Shown in pieces: positions 26,896-35,890 of a stretch of DNA of 64,000 nucleotides. The translations under genes were made by a program, and so were the position numbers. The notes below the pieces were generated by a model. That model did no database searches, was not told the DNA's origin, and saw only the letters and a list, made by a program, of their open reading frames with translations. This DNA is from Ruegeria_B marisflavi (GTDB taxonomy: Bacteria > Pseudomonadota > Alphaproteobacteria > Rhodobacterales > Rhodobacteraceae), in the NCBI RefSeq assembly GCF_025673445.1, contig NZ_JAOVQN010000001.1:1-64000 (forward strand), read 5' to 3'. Position 1 is the first letter of the stretch. Every line of letters starts with the position of its first letter.

Positions 26896-26962
26896 TGGCT
26901 TTCCTCTTGCTGAAAATATCCCGGGGGGAATTGGCCGCAGGCCAAGGGGGGCAGCGCCCCCG

Positions 26963-28411
26963 CTACTCCGCGGCCACCTGTACCGCGCGTCGGCTTTCCG
27001 AGACCGACAGCGGAAACACCTTGGCGGGGTTCAACAGCCACTGCGGGTCGAACACGTCCTTGACCGCCATCTGCGCCTCAAGATCTTCTGCTGTGTATTG
27101 GTGCAGCATCAGATCGCGTTTCTCGATTCCCACCCCGTGTTCGCCGGTCAGGCAGCCGCCCGCATCGACGCAGAGTTTCAGGATATCGGCGCCAAAGGCC
27201 TCGCATTTCTCCAGGTCACCCGGCTTGTTGGCATCGAACAGGATCAGCGGGTGCATGTTGCCATCGCCCGCGTGGAACACGTTCCCCACCTTCAGACCGT
27301 ATTCGCGGCTGAGTTCGCCAATCCGGCGCAGCACCATCGGCAGGGCGGAGACGGGGATAGTGCCGTCGAGGCACATGTAGTCGTTGATCTGCCCCATGGC
27401 GCCAAAGGCCGATTTGCGGCCCAGCCAGATGCGGGCGCTTTCCTCGGCCGACTGGCTTTCGCGCAGTTCCATCGGGTTGTGGCGCCGGGCGATCTCGATG
27501 ATGCGGGTCAACTGGTCGTCGATTTCGGCTTCGGACCCTTCGACCTCGACGATCAGAAGTGCCTCGCATTGCGGGTAACCGGCCTTGGCAAAGGCTTCGC
27601 AAGCCTCGATGCAGAGCCGGTCCATGAACTCGATCGCCACAGGCAGAACGCCGGCCTTGATGATGTCGCTGACGCAGGCGCCCGCCACCTCGTTGCTGTC
27701 AAAGGCCATCAGCACCGGTCGCGCACCCTCGGGCTTGCGCAGGATGCGCAGCGTGGCTTCGGTGACCACGCCCAATTGCCCCTCGGACCCGCAGATGACA
27801 CCCAGCAGGTCCAGCCCGCCCGCATCCAGATGGGCGCCGCCGATCTCGACCACGGTGCCGTCCATCAGCACCATGGTGACACCCAGCAGGTTGTTGGTGG
27901 TCACCCCGTATTTCAGGCAATGCGCCCCGCCCGAGTTCATCGCGATATTGCCCGCGATGGCGCAGGCCAGCTGCGACGAGGGGTCGGGGGCGTAAAAGAA
28001 ATCCTCGGCCTCGACCGCGCCGGTGACGCTCAGGTTGGTGCGACCCGATTGCACCCGGATGATGCGGTTGTCATAGTCCGTCTCCAGCACCTCGTTCATC
28101 CGCGCCACGCCCAGGATCACGCTGTCGGCTGTCGGCAAGGCGCCCCCGGCCAGCGACGTGCCCGAGCCGCGCGGCACCACCGGCACGCCCTCTTCATGGC
28201 AGATCCGCAGCACATCCGACACTTGCTGCGTGCTCGACGGCAGCACTGCCAGCAGCGGCGGGCAGCGATAGGCCGTGAGCGCGTCGCATTCATAGGCACG
28301 GGTCTCGGACAGGTCGTCGATCACCGCGTCGGCGGGCAAGACCTGCCGCAGCCGTTGCACCAAGCGCGGTTTCTTGGCCAGAACGGTCGGGTTCGGGGTG
28401 GGCATGTCCAT
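26963..28411 (-). CDS. glcD: Glycolate oxidase subunit GlcD (FAD-linked oxidase)
   Basis: GlcD is the catalytic flavin subunit that oxidises glycolate, and often D-lactate, to the 2-oxo acid. The 482-residue protein has an FAD PCMH domain (PVVPRGSGTSLAGGALP and the CAIAGNIAMNSGGAHCLKYG stretch) and an FAD-oxidase C-terminal domain ending with GEHGVGIEKRDLM and the FDPQWLLNPAKVFP tail. The start MDMPTPNP has GGAGG seven bases before it; a second in-frame ATG lies two codons later. A promoter with a palindrome on its -10 stands directly in front. No glcC-type regulator gene is adjacent. Confidence 0.96.
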   Translation of the reverse strand: MDMPTPNPTVLAKKPRLVQRLRQVLPADAVIDDLSETRAYECDALTAYRCPPLLAVLPSSTQQVSDVLRICHEEGVPVVPRGSGTSLAGGALPTADSVILGVARMNEVLETDYDNRIIRVQSGRTNLSVTGAVEAEDFFYAPDPSSQLACAIAGNIAMNSGGAHCLKYGVTTNNLLGVTMVLMDGTVVEIGGAHLDAGGLDLLGVICGSEGQLGVVTEATLRILRKPEGARPVLMAFDSNEVAGACVSDIIKAGVLPVAIEFMDRLCIEACEAFAKAGYPQCEALLIVEVEGSEAEIDDQLTRIIEIARRHNPMELRESQSAEESARIWLGRKSAFGAMGQINDYMCLDGTIPVSALPMVLRRIGELSREYGLKVGNVFHAGDGNMHPLILFDANKPGDLEKCEAFGADILKLCVDAGGCLTGEHGVGIEKRDLMLHQYTAEDLEAQMAVKDVFDPQWLLNPAKVFPLSVSESRRAVQVAAE

Positions 28412-28426
28412 GAACAATCCTCCATC

Positions 28427-28462
28427 TGGTAAATTAATATTACCAATTTTAGGTTCTGGCAA
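28427..28462 (-). promoter_or_regulatory. glcDEF promoter with overlapping palindromic operator
   Basis: On the minus strand TTGCCA (28457-28462) and TATTAA (28434-28439) are 17 bases apart. The perfect repeat TGGTAA-N7-TTACCA (28427-28445) covers the -10. The TGGT/ACCA arms are typical of GntR-family (FadR, PdhR, GlcC) operators. A protein bound here would block RNA polymerase. Confidence 0.7.
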
Positions 28463-28491
28463 GAAAAACCGGTAAGCCGTACTGTCGCGCC

Positions 28492-29214
28492 ATGACCTGG
28501 ACTGACCGCATACTTGTTTTTTCCGCGTTCGACTATGGCGCCGTGGCCGCGCTGATCTGTTGCTGGGTTTGGATCGGCTGGCGGATCGAGCATCCGGCGC
28601 CGGGAAGGCCGTCTGTTTCGGCTCTGATGGCCGATTTCCGGCGCGACTGGATGCGCCAGATGGTGACCCGGCAACCACGGGTGTTCGACGCGCAACTGAT
28701 TTCGATCATGCGGCAGGGAACCTCCTTCTTTGCCTCGACGGCAGTGATCGCGGTGGGGGGCGGGCTGGCGCTGATCGGCAATACCGACCGGCTGGCCGGG
28801 GTGGCTGACGATCTGGCGCTGGGCGTGGCGCCCGCGCTGGTCTGGGAGATCAAGATACTGATCGTGCTGCTTTTCCTGTCGAACGCGTTTCTGAAATTCG
28901 TCTGGGCGAACCGGTTGTTCGGCTATTGCGCGGTGTTGATGGCGGCAGTGCCGAACGACCCTGATGATCCGCATTGTTTCCCCCGGGCGGCGCAGGCCGC
29001 CGATATCAACATCACCGCCGCCCGCAGTTTCAACAAAGGGCTGCGGGCCACGTATTTCGCGCTGGCCTCGGTCGCCTGGTTCGCGGGGCCGGTGGCGTTG
29101 GTCGCGGCGGCCGTGGTGACGACGGTCATCCTGTATCGGCGCGAGTTCGCATCGCATTCGCGCGAGGTGCTGTTGCGGCTGCCGCCGGATATCGCGTCAC
29201 ACACACCATCGTGA
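28492..29214 (+). CDS. DUF599 family membrane protein
   Basis: This 240-residue protein has four hydrophobic segments (about residues 12-30, 77-97, 122-150 and 190-220). It carries the DUF599 features RRDWMRQMVTRQPRVFDAQLI and TSFFASTAVIAVGGGLALIG in the first half and a soluble NDPDDPHCFPRAAQAADINI loop. The function of the family is not known. It is divergent from glcD and starts 80 bases away. Confidence 0.85.
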   Translation: MTWTDRILVFSAFDYGAVAALICCWVWIGWRIEHPAPGRPSVSALMADFRRDWMRQMVTRQPRVFDAQLISIMRQGTSFFASTAVIAVGGGLALIGNTDRLAGVADDLALGVAPALVWEIKILIVLLFLSNAFLKFVWANRLFGYCAVLMAAVPNDPDDPHCFPRAAQAADINITAARSFNKGLRATYFALASVAWFAGPVALVAAAVVTTVILYRREFASHSREVLLRLPPDIASHTPS

Positions 29215-29248
29215 CTGCGGCGTCTCGTGTGCCGGGTTAATCTAGGGC

Positions 29249-29596
29249 ATGCGACATCTGATCCCTCTGTTCCTGCTTGCTACTCCGGCCTTGTCCGACC
29301 CTCCGGCCATCGAAGCGATTATCGCGACCCGGGCGGCAGACGGTTGGCGATTCGATGTGACCCTGCGCCACCCGGATACCGGTTGGGACCACTATGCCGA
29401 CGGCTGGCGAGTGCTGGACTTGCAGGGCAACGAAATCGGGATGCGGACTCTGTTCCACCCGCATGAAACGGAACAGCCTTTTACCCGGTCTTTGGGCAAT
29501 GTGCAGGTTCCCGAAGGGGCGCGGCAGGTTCAGGTGCAGGCCCGATGTAATCTTGATGGCTGGGCACCCGTGATGCAAATCGTGGACATCAAGTAG
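29249..29596 (+). CDS. Small exported protein of unknown function
   Basis: This 115-residue protein has a short signal peptide (MRHLIPLFLLATPALSD) followed by a compact beta-rich domain with WRFDVTLRHPDTGWDHYADGW, FHPHETEQPFTRSL and VPEGARQVQVQARC. The many His and Asp residues could bind metal, but no family name is offered. It is 34 bases behind the DUF599 gene on the same strand and is followed by a bidirectional terminator. Confidence 0.7.
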   Translation: MRHLIPLFLLATPALSDPPAIEAIIATRAADGWRFDVTLRHPDTGWDHYADGWRVLDLQGNEIGMRTLFHPHETEQPFTRSLGNVQVPEGARQVQVQARCNLDGWAPVMQIVDIK

Positions 29597-29610
29597 ATCG
29601 CAAAAGAAAA

Positions 29611-29637
29611 GGGCCGGTCACCCGGCCCCCTGGTTTT
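29611..29637. terminator. Bidirectional terminator between convergent genes
   Basis: GGGCCGG and CCGGCCC pair around a four-base loop. A run of five T residues lies 7 bases further on the plus side, and TTTTCTTTT follows on the minus side. It separates the small exported protein from the polyamine operon. Confidence 0.75.
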
Positions 29638-29653
29638 TGGTTTGCGGATCCGA

Positions 29654-30574
29654 TCAGCCGGGCGACATGCCCCGCAGCCGTTCCGAGCGGCGGCGCAGCA
29701 ATTCCACCACCGTCAACAGGGCGATCGAGATGATCACCAGGATCGTGGCCACCGACAGAATCGCCGGACTGATCTGTTCGCGGATACCGTTCCACATCTG
29801 GCGCGGGATCGTCTGTTCGTCGAGTCCGCCGACGAAGAGCACCACCACCACCTCGTCAAAAGAGGTGACAAAGGCAAAGAGCGCGCCCGAAATCACGCCG
29901 GGCAGGATCAGTGGCATCTGCACCCGCAGAAAGGTGGTGACCGGATCGGCGCCCATGTTGGCGGCGGCCCGGGTCAGCGAGTGGTCGAAACCCACCAGCG
30001 TTGCGGTCACGGTGATGATCACGAAGGGAATGCCAAGCGTGGCATGCGCCAGGATAATCCCCAGATAGGGAATGCCCCAATCCTGGATCCGGATCGACGA
30101 GTAAAAGAAGAACAGACCGGTCGCGGTAATGATGATCGGCACGATCATCGGCGAAATCAGGATTGCCATCACCGCGCGGCGGCCCGGCATCTCGGGCCGC
30201 GACAGGCCCAGGGCGGCAATTGTGCCCAGTGTGGTCGCCAGGATCGTCGAGAAGAAGCCGATGATGATCGAGTTCTTGGTCGCCTGGATCCATTGCGCGT
30301 TTGACCATGCGTCAGCCCACCAGGATCCGTCGCGCGGCGCTTCGGGGGCCTGCATGCCAAAGGTCAGCAGCAGGTCGTACCAGCGCATCGAATAGCCCTC
30401 GGGATCGAACTTCAGCATCTTGTCGCTGAAGGTGAAGTAGGGCTCGGCGTTGAAACTGAGCGGGATGATCACCAGGATCGGCGCGATCAGGAAGATGAAG
30501 ATCGCGACACATATCACCAGGTAGGTGTAGTGCCAAACCCGTTCCAGCGTCGAGGCGTGTTTGGGAAGAGCCAT
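29654..30574 (-). CDS. ABC transporter permease, PotC type
   Basis: This 306-residue inner-membrane permease has six helices. The cytoplasmic EAA loop, which docks on the ATPase, is RAAANMGADPVTTFLRVQMPLILPGVISG. It matches the PotC/PotI half of polyamine importers. It is last in the minus-strand operon of ATPase, binding protein, PotB-type and PotC-type permeases, and begins 6 bases after the PotB-type gene. Substrate is inferred from family and neighbours: spermidine, putrescine or a related amine. Confidence 0.9.
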   Translation of the reverse strand: MALPKHASTLERVWHYTYLVICVAIFIFLIAPILVIIPLSFNAEPYFTFSDKMLKFDPEGYSMRWYDLLLTFGMQAPEAPRDGSWWADAWSNAQWIQATKNSIIIGFFSTILATTLGTIAALGLSRPEMPGRRAVMAILISPMIVPIIITATGLFFFYSSIRIQDWGIPYLGIILAHATLGIPFVIITVTATLVGFDHSLTRAAANMGADPVTTFLRVQMPLILPGVISGALFAFVTSFDEVVVVLFVGGLDEQTIPRQMWNGIREQISPAILSVATILVIISIALLTVVELLRRRSERLRGMSPG

Positions 30575-30580
30575 GTGCGG

Positions 30581-31864
30581 TTACCCCAGCTTCAGGTTGT
30601 CGATGCCCACGAGCTTGTCGTAGAGCCAATAAAGGAGCAGCACACCGCCAAGCAGCAGCGCGGCCAGAGCGGCGGCCAGCGACCAGTTCAGCGATTTCTG
30701 CATATGGAAGGCGATCAGGTTCGAGATCAGCTGCCCGTCGGCGCCGCCGACAAGGGCGGGGGTGATGTAGTACCCGACAGCCAGGATGAACACCAGGAGC
30801 GCGCCGGCGCCAATGCCGGGCACGGTCTGCGGAAAGTAGATGCGGCGGAATGCTGTCCAGCTGGTCGCGCCCAGAGAGCGCGCGGCGCGCACATAGGACG
30901 GGTTGATCATCCGCATTACCGAATAGAGCGGCAGCACCATGAAGGGCAGCAGGATATGTGTCATCGCAATGACGGTGCCGGTGCGGTTGTACATCATCTG
31001 CAACCGGTTATCGTCACCCAGCAGACCCATGCCGACCAGCGCGTCGTTCACCACGCCCTGACTTTGCAGCAAGACCATCCAGCTGGTGGTCCGCACCAGA
31101 AGCGAGGTCCAGAAGGGTAAAAGAACCAGGATCATCAGCAGGTTCGAATGGCGCAGCGGCAGGGTCGCCAGCAGATGCGCGATCGGGTAGGCCAGCACGA
31201 AGGTGAGGAAGGTGATCAGCAGCGACAGGGTCAGCGTGCGGGTGAACAGCTTGACATAGACCTGCCGGTTTTCCGGCACCATCACGATAGAGCCGTCGGC
31301 ATCACGTTCGCGGTCGATCGCGGCCAGATAGAAGTTCAAGGTGTAGGACGACGAAGCACCGCGCATCGCCTGCCACAGGTCCGGGTTGCCCCAATCCTTG
31401 TCGAGGTCCAGCAGCGCCTCTTTGTAAGGCGGTTCCAGCTTGTTGGCACTGCGGGCGGCCTTGGTGAACATCGAGCGCGAGCCCGACAGTTCATAGTTGA
31501 TGCGCGTCCCGGCCTGGCCAGGTGCCTTTAGCTCGCGCAGCACAACCAGGTCGGCGGCCAGCGCGGTATAGGCCTCTTCGTTTGGCTCGGTGCCGGGCGG
31601 GTTGGCGTCGAACCAAGCGGCGAGATTGGTCATGATCGGCGTACGGTCGCCGGTCGTGACGTCTTCCTGCCAGGTGAACCCTTCGTTGTAGACCGATTTG
31701 TACAGCATTTGACCGATCGGAAAGACGAAGGTGATCAGGATAAAGGCCAGTAGTGGCAGCACGAGCAGGAAAGCCCGGCGGCGGGCGCGGGCCTGAGCTC
31801 GCATCAGCGCCCCTTTGAGCGGTTTGCCGTCAGCGGTCGTTAGCGGCTGAGCGATATCGGTCAT
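30581..31864 (-). CDS. ABC transporter permease, PotB type, with long periplasmic insert
   Basis: This 427-residue permease is about 130 residues longer than E. coli PotB. The first helix (residues 32-55) is followed by a soluble, charged stretch to about residue 205 (VTTGDRTPIMTNLAAWFDAN, then RINYELSGSRSMFTKAARSANK) that should lie in the periplasm. Five more helices follow, with the EAA loop RAARSLGATSWTAFRRIYFPQTVPGIGAG. It pairs with the PotC-type subunit behind it. The insert could meet the binding protein. Confidence 0.88.
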   Translation of the reverse strand: MTDIAQPLTTADGKPLKGALMRAQARARRRAFLLVLPLLAFILITFVFPIGQMLYKSVYNEGFTWQEDVTTGDRTPIMTNLAAWFDANPPGTEPNEEAYTALAADLVVLRELKAPGQAGTRINYELSGSRSMFTKAARSANKLEPPYKEALLDLDKDWGNPDLWQAMRGASSSYTLNFYLAAIDRERDADGSIVMVPENRQVYVKLFTRTLTLSLLITFLTFVLAYPIAHLLATLPLRHSNLLMILVLLPFWTSLLVRTTSWMVLLQSQGVVNDALVGMGLLGDDNRLQMMYNRTGTVIAMTHILLPFMVLPLYSVMRMINPSYVRAARSLGATSWTAFRRIYFPQTVPGIGAGALLVFILAVGYYITPALVGGADGQLISNLIAFHMQKSLNWSLAAALAALLLGGVLLLYWLYDKLVGIDNLKLG

Positions 31865-31895
31865 CTGGCGTTGTCCTGGATATTCGGGAAAGGCT

Positions 31896-31922
31896 GGGCC
31901 GCCCCCCGGTGGGGAACGGCCC
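31896..31922 (-). other. Intercistronic hairpin behind the binding-protein gene
   Basis: GGGCCG and CGGCCC, with an inner CCCC/GGGG pair, form a nested stem. It lies 10 bases after the binding-protein stop and before the PotB-type gene. There is no T run. Such stems often protect the abundant binding-protein mRNA and lower expression of the permeases. Confidence 0.5.
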
Positions 31923-31932
31923 GGTTTTCAGA

Positions 31933-33006
31933 TCAGTTCGCCAGCCAGGCGTTGAAGCGCTCGTTCAGTTCGGCGTCCTTGTCGACCCAGAACTCGAAGT
32001 TGTTGACCAGCGCGTTCTTCAGGGCTGCTTCCGAGGTCGGCATGTGCGGCGCCATCTCGGTCTTGCCGTCCTGATAGAGGCCGACCAGAGCGCCCGAAGA
32101 TTTGCGTGCCGGGCCATAGCTGATCCACTTGGCCTGGTCCGCCAGCGCCTGGGTGCTGGTCGAGAAGGCGATGAACTGCATCGCGGCTTCTTTGTTAGGC
32201 GCGCCTTTCGGGACCACGAACAGGTCGAAGTCGAGGATCTGGCCGTCCCACATGATCTCGAAGGGCTGGCCTTCGGCAACGGCTGCGTTGAAGATACGGC
32301 CGTTATAGGCGGTCGACATCACAACTTCGCCGTCTGCCAGCAGCTGCGGCGGCTGTGCGCCGGCTTCCCACCAGACGATATCGCCCTTGATCCGGTCGAG
32401 CACGGCGAATGCGCGGTCGACGCCTTCGTCGGTGTCGAGCACTTCATAGACTTCGTTCGCCGGAACGCCATCGCCCATCAGAGCCATTTCCAGGGTCGCC
32501 TTGGCCGACTTGCGCAGGCCGCGCTTGCCCGGGATCTTGCCGGTGTCGAAGAAATCGGCGATCGAGGCCGGTGCCATCGAAACGTTGGCGGTGTTATAGG
32601 CAACCGCGGTCGACCACACGATGTTGGCGACTGCGCAATCCTGGATAGCACCGTCGATGAAGTCGTCGGTGGCTGCGGTGCCATCGGGTGCGGCAGCCAG
32701 CATGCCCGGATCGATTTCTTCCAGCAGGCCTTCGTCGCAGAGGCGCACGGCGTCCGAGAACTCGACATCGGCGACGTCGACCGACACGTTACCGGCTTCG
32801 ACCTGTGCCTTGATCGGGGTTGCCGGGTTGTCGGCGTCGACCGAGTTCACCTTGATGCCGGTCGCCGCAGTGAAGGGCTTGTGATAGGCCTCAACCTGGC
32901 TCTTGGCATAGGCGCCGCCCCAGGACATGACGGTGACTTCTTGCGCCGAGACGGCAAAGGCCGCCGACGTCAGAGCTGTTGCCAGCAATGCGGTCTTGAG
33001 TTTCAT
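31933..33006 (-). CDS. Polyamine-type ABC transporter substrate-binding protein
   Basis: This 357-residue periplasmic protein has a signal peptide (MKLKTALLATALTSAAFAVSA) and then the PotD-like start EVTVMSWGGAYAKSQVEAYHKPFTAATGIKV. VVMSTAYNGRIFNAA and FEIMWDGQILDFDLFVVPKGAPNK are typical of this group of type-2 binding proteins. The start is set by GGGAG 7 bases upstream and by the signal peptide; 45 more codons upstream are open but unlike a signal. The ligand is inferred to be a polyamine or similar cation. Confidence 0.9.
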   Translation of the reverse strand: MKLKTALLATALTSAAFAVSAQEVTVMSWGGAYAKSQVEAYHKPFTAATGIKVNSVDADNPATPIKAQVEAGNVSVDVADVEFSDAVRLCDEGLLEEIDPGMLAAAPDGTAATDDFIDGAIQDCAVANIVWSTAVAYNTANVSMAPASIADFFDTGKIPGKRGLRKSAKATLEMALMGDGVPANEVYEVLDTDEGVDRAFAVLDRIKGDIVWWEAGAQPPQLLADGEVVMSTAYNGRIFNAAVAEGQPFEIMWDGQILDFDLFVVPKGAPNKEAAMQFIAFSTSTQALADQAKWISYGPARKSSGALVGLYQDGKTEMAPHMPTSEAALKNALVNNFEFWVDKDAELNERFNAWLAN

Positions 33007-33082
33007 GTAGTTCTCCCATGTTGACCATTTTGGTTCGGTTTTTTGGATCGGTCGAAGCACGCCCCGGCCGTTTCCGAATTCA

Positions 33083-33102
33083 GCGCCCGTGAAAACGGGC
33101 GC
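33083..33102. other. Intercistronic hairpin between the ATPase and binding-protein genes
   Basis: GCGCCCGT and ACGGGCGC form a perfect eight-base stem around GAAA. It lies between the end of the ATPase gene and the start of the binding-protein gene. No T run follows, so a processing or stability role is more likely than termination. Confidence 0.45.
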
Positions 33103-33119
33103 GTGTTTGCGGCACCGGA

Positions 33120-34226
33120 TCAGGCGTCCAGCGCGCGGCAATCTTCGGGCAGCCAGCCGATCTCGATCTGGGCGCCGGGCTCGAGGCGGACCTGGTCGGG
33201 TGCGTTCCGGGTCTTGATGATGAATTCATCATTGCCGGCCACCTTCAGGCGGGTGCGGAAAATGTCACCCATATAGATGAACTCCATCACCTCGGCCTTG
33301 AGCGTATGCGCGCCAGGTTTGAGCCGCGATTTGTTGAATTCGACCCGTTCCGGGCGGATCGACACCCGCGTGCGTTCGCCGGGCTTGCTGACGTTGACCG
33401 GTTTGCAGTCGATCAACTCGCCATCGTCCAGCCGCACCACCGCGATACCATCGCGGACTTCCATGACCTCGCCTTCGAGCGTGTTGTTCTCGCCGATGAA
33501 CTGGGCGACGAAGCTGTTGGCCGGTTGTTCGTACAACTCGTCGGGCGGCGCCAGCTGTTGGATCACGCCGTCGTTGAACACGGCCACCCGGTCCGACATG
33601 GTCAGCGCTTCGGTCTGATCGTGGGTCACGTAGACAACGGTGATACCCAGGTCATGTGCCAGGCGGGTAATTTCGAACTGCATCTTCTCGCGCAGCTGCT
33701 TGTCGAGCGCGCCCAGGGGTTCGTCCATCAACACCAGTTCGGGTTCGAACACCAGCGCACGCGCCAGTGCGACCCGCTGTTGCTGACCACCAGACAATTG
33801 TGCCGGCCGGCGTCCGCCGAAACGACCCATTTCCACCATATCGAGCGCGCGCTTGATCTTCTCTTCGCGGTCGGACTTGCCGATCTTGCGTACCTCAAGC
33901 GGGAAGGCGAGATTTTCGGCGATCGTCATGTGGGGGAACAGGGCATAGTTCTGGAACACCATGCCGATGCCGCGCTTGTGCGGCGGGATGTTGTTGATCG
34001 GGCGCCCGTCCAGCTTGATCTCGCCATGTGTGGCTGTTTCGAACCCGGCCAGCATCATCAGGCAGGTCGTCTTTCCCGAACCCGACGGCCCAAGCATGGT
34101 CAGGAACTGGCCCTTAGGCATGGTGAGATTAAGGTCTTTGACGACTAGAGTTTCGCCATCATAACTCTTCTGAACGCGTTCGAATTCAACGAACGCGTCA
34201 TTGCTGGCGCGTGTGGTCAATGCCAC
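33120..34226 (-). CDS. Polyamine ABC transporter ATP-binding protein, PotA type
   Basis: This 368-residue ATPase has the Walker A motif GPSGSGKTT near residue 46, the signature LSGGQQQR, Walker B LVLMDEPLGALD, and a C-terminal TOBE domain (VSIRPERVEF, then VMEFIYMGDIFRTRLKV). It would drive the two permeases encoded downstream in the same operon. The first codon is GTG, but GGGGAGG is better spaced for the TTG two codons later, so the start may be at 34220. A similar ATPase of a second system lies at 37890. Confidence 0.92.
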   Translation of the reverse strand: MALTTRASNDAFVEFERVQKSYDGETLVVKDLNLTMPKGQFLTMLGPSGSGKTTCLMMLAGFETATHGEIKLDGRPINNIPPHKRGIGMVFQNYALFPHMTIAENLAFPLEVRKIGKSDREEKIKRALDMVEMGRFGGRRPAQLSGGQQQRVALARALVFEPELVLMDEPLGALDKQLREKMQFEITRLAHDLGITVVYVTHDQTEALTMSDRVAVFNDGVIQQLAPPDELYEQPANSFVAQFIGENNTLEGEVMEVRDGIAVVRLDDGELIDCKPVNVSKPGERTRVSIRPERVEFNKSRLKPGAHTLKAEVMEFIYMGDIFRTRLKVAGNDEFIIKTRNAPDQVRLEPGAQIEIGWLPEDCRALDA

Positions 34227-34363
34227 CTCCCCGTAATGAACGTACTGGCGATCTGCGTCGCGATTGACCCGAAGTTAAGCGCGCATGGCGGGTCGTTGCA
34301 ACCGAATTGCGACAGTTTCAATACAGTTGCGACGCTTTCTGAGGGCATTCGACCAAGAGGGGC

Positions 34364-34397
34364 GAAAAAAACAGGCCGCTGAAAAACAGCGGCCTGT
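34364..34397 (-). terminator. Rho-independent terminator behind the aminotransferase gene
   Basis: ACAGGCCGCTG and CAGCGGCCTGT form a perfect 11-base stem around a five-base loop. On the minus strand it is followed by seven T residues. It ends the transcript of the aminotransferase before the potABCD-like operon starts. Confidence 0.9.
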
Positions 34398-34422
34398 CGA
34401 TTCTCTGCGGGTGCCTAACGGG

Positions 34423-35817
34423 TCAGGCGGCGCTTTTCAGAAGTCCGCGTTCGTTGATCTCGGCATGCGCTTCGTCCAGCGACTTGCGGATACGCACAAA
34501 CATCTCGTCAATCTCGTCCGGGGTGATGACCAGCGGCGGGGAAATGATCATCCGGTCACCGACGTGGCGCATGATGACGTTGTTCTTGAAGCAGCGTTCG
34601 CGGCAGATATAGCCGATCGTGCCCGGTTCCGACGCGAACTTCGCGCGGCTTTCCTTGTTCGGGGTCAGGGCGATGGAGCCCATCATGCCCACGATCTTTG
34701 CCTCGCCCACCAGCGGATGATCCAGCAGGGCCTCCCATTTCTGCTTGAGATAGGGGGCGGTCACGTCGCGGACCCGGTCGACAATCTTCTCTTCTTCGAG
34801 AATGCGCAGGTTTTCGAGCGCCACGGCCGCGGCCACCGGGTGACCGGAATAGGTGTAGCCATGGTTGAACTCATCCTGGCCGATGACTTCGGCCACCTCG
34901 TCGCAGATGATCGAGGCGCCGATCGGCACATAGCCCGAGCTCATGCCCTTGGCGACGGTCATGATGTGCGGGCGGATGCCCAGGGTTTCGCAGCCAAACC
35001 AGTTGCCGGTACGGCCGAACCCGCAGATCACCTCGTCCGCGATCAGCAGGATGCCATACTTGTCGCAAATGCGCTGGATCTCGGGCCAATAGGTGTCGGG
35101 CGCCACAATGACGCCGCCGGCGCCCTGCACCGGTTCGGCGATAAAGGCCGCGACGCGGTCCTGACCCAGTTCCAGGATCGCCTCTTCCAGCTCGCGGGCG
35201 CGGGCCAGGCCGAATTCGGCCGGGGCCATGTCGCCGCCCTCGGCCCACCAGTTGGGCTGGTTGATGTGGTGGATGTTCGGAATCATGCCGCTTTGCGCAT
35301 GCATTCCGGCCATGCCACCCAGCGCGGACGAGGCGACCGAGGAACCGTGATAGGCATTCTTGCGGCTGATGATGATGTTCTTGTCCGACTGGCCCTTGTT
35401 TTGCCAGTAGGTGCGCACAAGGCGGATATTGGTGTCGTTGGCGTCGGACCCGCCCGAGGAGAAGAACACGTGGTTCAGATCGCCGGGTGCCAGTTCCGCC
35501 AGTTTCTGGGCCAGTGCGATGACCGGCACATGGGTGGTCTTGAAGAAGGTGTTGTAATAGGGCAGCTCGCGCATCTGGCGGGCGGCGACCTCGGCCAGTT
35601 CGTCACGGCCATAGCCGATGTTGACGCACCACAGGCCGGCCATCCCGTCGAGGATCTCTTCGCCTTCGCTGTCGGTCAGCCACACACCCTTGGCACGGGT
35701 GATGACACGGGCGCCTTCGCGGCCAAGTTCGGTATTGGCCGAAAACGGGTGAACATGATGTGCGGCATCCAGCGCCTGCAACTCGGCCGTGGGCATGTGG
35801 TTGGTAATTGTCACCAT
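34423..35817 (-). CDS. Class III (omega) aminotransferase, putatively acting on putrescine
   Basis: This 464-residue PLP enzyme has the class III features: FFSSGGSDANDTNIRL for cofactor phosphate at 118-133, HGSS at 157, D261 in LLIADEVICGFGRTG to hold the pyridine nitrogen, and the Schiff-base lysine K290 in VAKGMSSGYVPIG. It resembles putrescine/pyruvate (SpuC) and related omega-amine transaminases. Lying between two polyamine importers, putrescine or another diamine is the likely amino donor. AGGAG before ATG 35817 sets the start. A GntR gene lies just upstream on the same strand. Confidence 0.88.
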   Translation of the reverse strand: MVTITNHMPTAELQALDAAHHVHPFSANTELGREGARVITRAKGVWLTDSEGEEILDGMAGLWCVNIGYGRDELAEVAARQMRELPYYNTFFKTTHVPVIALAQKLAELAPGDLNHVFFSSGGSDANDTNIRLVRTYWQNKGQSDKNIIISRKNAYHGSSVASSALGGMAGMHAQSGMIPNIHHINQPNWWAEGGDMAPAEFGLARARELEEAILELGQDRVAAFIAEPVQGAGGVIVAPDTYWPEIQRICDKYGILLIADEVICGFGRTGNWFGCETLGIRPHIMTVAKGMSSGYVPIGASIICDEVAEVIGQDEFNHGYTYSGHPVAAAVALENLRILEEEKIVDRVRDVTAPYLKQKWEALLDHPLVGEAKIVGMMGSIALTPNKESRAKFASEPGTIGYICRERCFKNNVIMRHVGDRMIISPPLVITPDEIDEMFVRIRKSLDEAHAEINERGLLKSAA

Positions 35818-35854
35818 CGGGTGAGTCTCCTGCGAAATTCGGTTTGGGGACAGA

Positions 35855-35867
35855 ATATGATCAAATT
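35855..35867. promoter_or_regulatory. GATCAAA-type motif before the aminotransferase gene
   Basis: ATATGATCAAATT with the palindromic core TGATCA lies 41-50 bases before the aminotransferase start. The 13-base string GAATATGATCAAA beginning one or two bases upstream also occurs, in the other orientation, at the start codon of the GntR gene. It may be the operator of that regulator. Confidence 0.35.
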
Positions 35868-35890
35868 TTTCGGTGTCAAATCGAATCGTG

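Noticed and set aside
24748..26913. A 721-codon open frame on the plus strand across glcF and glcE
   Set aside because: It is antisense to two genes with clear motifs. The product is rich in Arg, His, Gln and Pro with no domain, as expected from GC-rich antisense frames.
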